NCBI GenBank assembly: GCA_023253875.1
Contig: JALRFC010000094.1
Coordinates: forward strand, 1-6,873
DNA length: 6,873 nucleotides
Direction: 5' to 3'
From: Candidatus Kapaibacterium sp.
GTDB lineage: Bacteria > Bacteroidota > Ignavibacteria > Kapaibacteriales > UBA961
The notes under the pieces: model-generated
The model's database searches: none
Told to the model about the DNA's origin: nothing
Seen by the model: the letters and a program-made list of their open reading frames with translations, nothing else
Made by a program: the position numbers and the translations under genes
Part shown: one piece after another, positions 6,493-6,873 of the stretch
How the letters are laid out: each line of letters opens with the position of its first letter
How positions within the stretch are numbered: position 1 is the first letter of the stretch

Positions 6493-6873
6493 TCGCAATA
6501 CAATGATGTAAAGGCAAAAGAATTACCATCAAATAAACCTTGATCACTCAATTTTAATGATGGAATGACAAGTAAAGCCAAAAATGATAAAGTCATAAAT
6601 GGGGAATGAATATCGCTACCTGCATCTCTCACTATTCGATCAATTATCTCATAGTCTGCAGCAATGGCATATCCATTCTTATTGCTCATGAGTCCAGCAA
6701 TTTCCAAAGGTAATACATGCACAGTATTTCCATCTGAATATGCAATCCCACCTTTGCATTCTATCAATGCATTGATTGCTTTTTGCATTGAATAATCATC
6801 AACACCAATGGAAATAATATTATGCGAATCATGTGCAATAGTGGAAGCAATAGCGCCATTCTTCAAGCCTATG
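6489..6873 (-). CDS. ade: Adenine deaminase, C-terminal part
   Basis: This is the C-terminal domain of Ade-type adenine deaminase, which converts adenine to hypoxanthine and ammonia in purine salvage; it acts in the cytoplasm. The frame stays open to the right edge, so most of the enzyme, including the amidohydrolase barrel with its main metal ligands, is outside the window. Recognisable pieces, in order, are IGLKNGAIAST, AHDSHNIISIG, the GGIAYSDG turn, LPLEIAGLMSN, SPFMTLSFLALLVIPSLKLSDQGLFD and the terminal FAFTSLY; this order and wording are characteristic of the family's C-terminal domain. The TTG at 6864-6866 is an internal leucine codon, not a start. The TAA stop shares the palindrome TTAA with the stop of the converging dehydrogenase, a four-base tail-to-tail overlap. 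Relation to the LOG-family gene, which may also touch purine bases, is only thematic. Confidence 0.94.
   Translation of the reverse strand, partial: IGLKNGAIASTIAHDSHNIISIGVDDYSMQKAINALIECKGGIAYSDGNTVHVLPLEIAGLMSNKNGYAIAADYEIIDRIVRDAGSDIHSPFMTLSFLALLVIPSLKLSDQGLFDGNSFAFTSLYCD

Noticed and set aside
6864..6866. Minus-strand TTG as a start for a short complete protein.
   Set aside because: The preceding codons continue the adenine deaminase pattern (IGLKNGAIAS), so this is an internal leucine and the gene is simply cut by the window edge.

Overview
The window is almost wall-to-wall coding sequence from an AT-rich bacterial chromosome using the standard code (TAA, TAG and TGA all occur as stops). 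The protein families, the scarcity of Shine-Dalgarno motifs, and a Bacteroidota-style secreted subtilase point to the Bacteroidota/Chlorobiota/Ignavibacteria/Kapabacteria part of the FCB group. That assignment is inferred from protein style; there is no rRNA or marker gene to settle it. I see no mobile element, CRISPR array, tRNA or rRNA.

Layout. (1) Bases 1-564, + strand: the C-terminal part of a cell-wall N-acetylmuramoyl-L-alanine amidase, cut by the left edge. (2) Bases 568-3624, - strand: a tightly packed four-gene run. In transcription order it encodes a YgfZ-type folate-binding Fe-S maintenance protein, a long LOG/TIGR00730-type nucleotide phosphoribohydrolase-like protein, a SirB1/transglutaminase-like protein, and a small degenerate receiver-like protein. 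The junctions are only 1, 4 and 1 bases, so this is almost certainly one transcript. (3) Bases 3625-3697: the only real intergenic space, a divergent promoter region of 73 bases. (4) Bases 3698-6492, + strand: a secreted S8 subtilisin-like protease, followed after 2 bases by a short-chain dehydrogenase resembling the DprE2-type 2-ulose reductases. (5) Bases 6489-6873, - strand: the C-terminal part of adenine deaminase, cut by the right edge and overlapping the dehydrogenase stop codon tail to tail.

The genes look like ordinary conserved functions: wall hydrolysis, Fe-S cluster maintenance, nucleotide turnover and salvage, secreted proteolysis, and sugar or lipid-linked reduction. I found no convincing new system. 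The parts most worth a second look are the receiver-like protein, which has lost its phosphoacceptor aspartate and ends the four-gene run; the SirB1-like protein with no cysteine at the expected nucleophile segment; and the unusual C-terminal tail of the subtilase.
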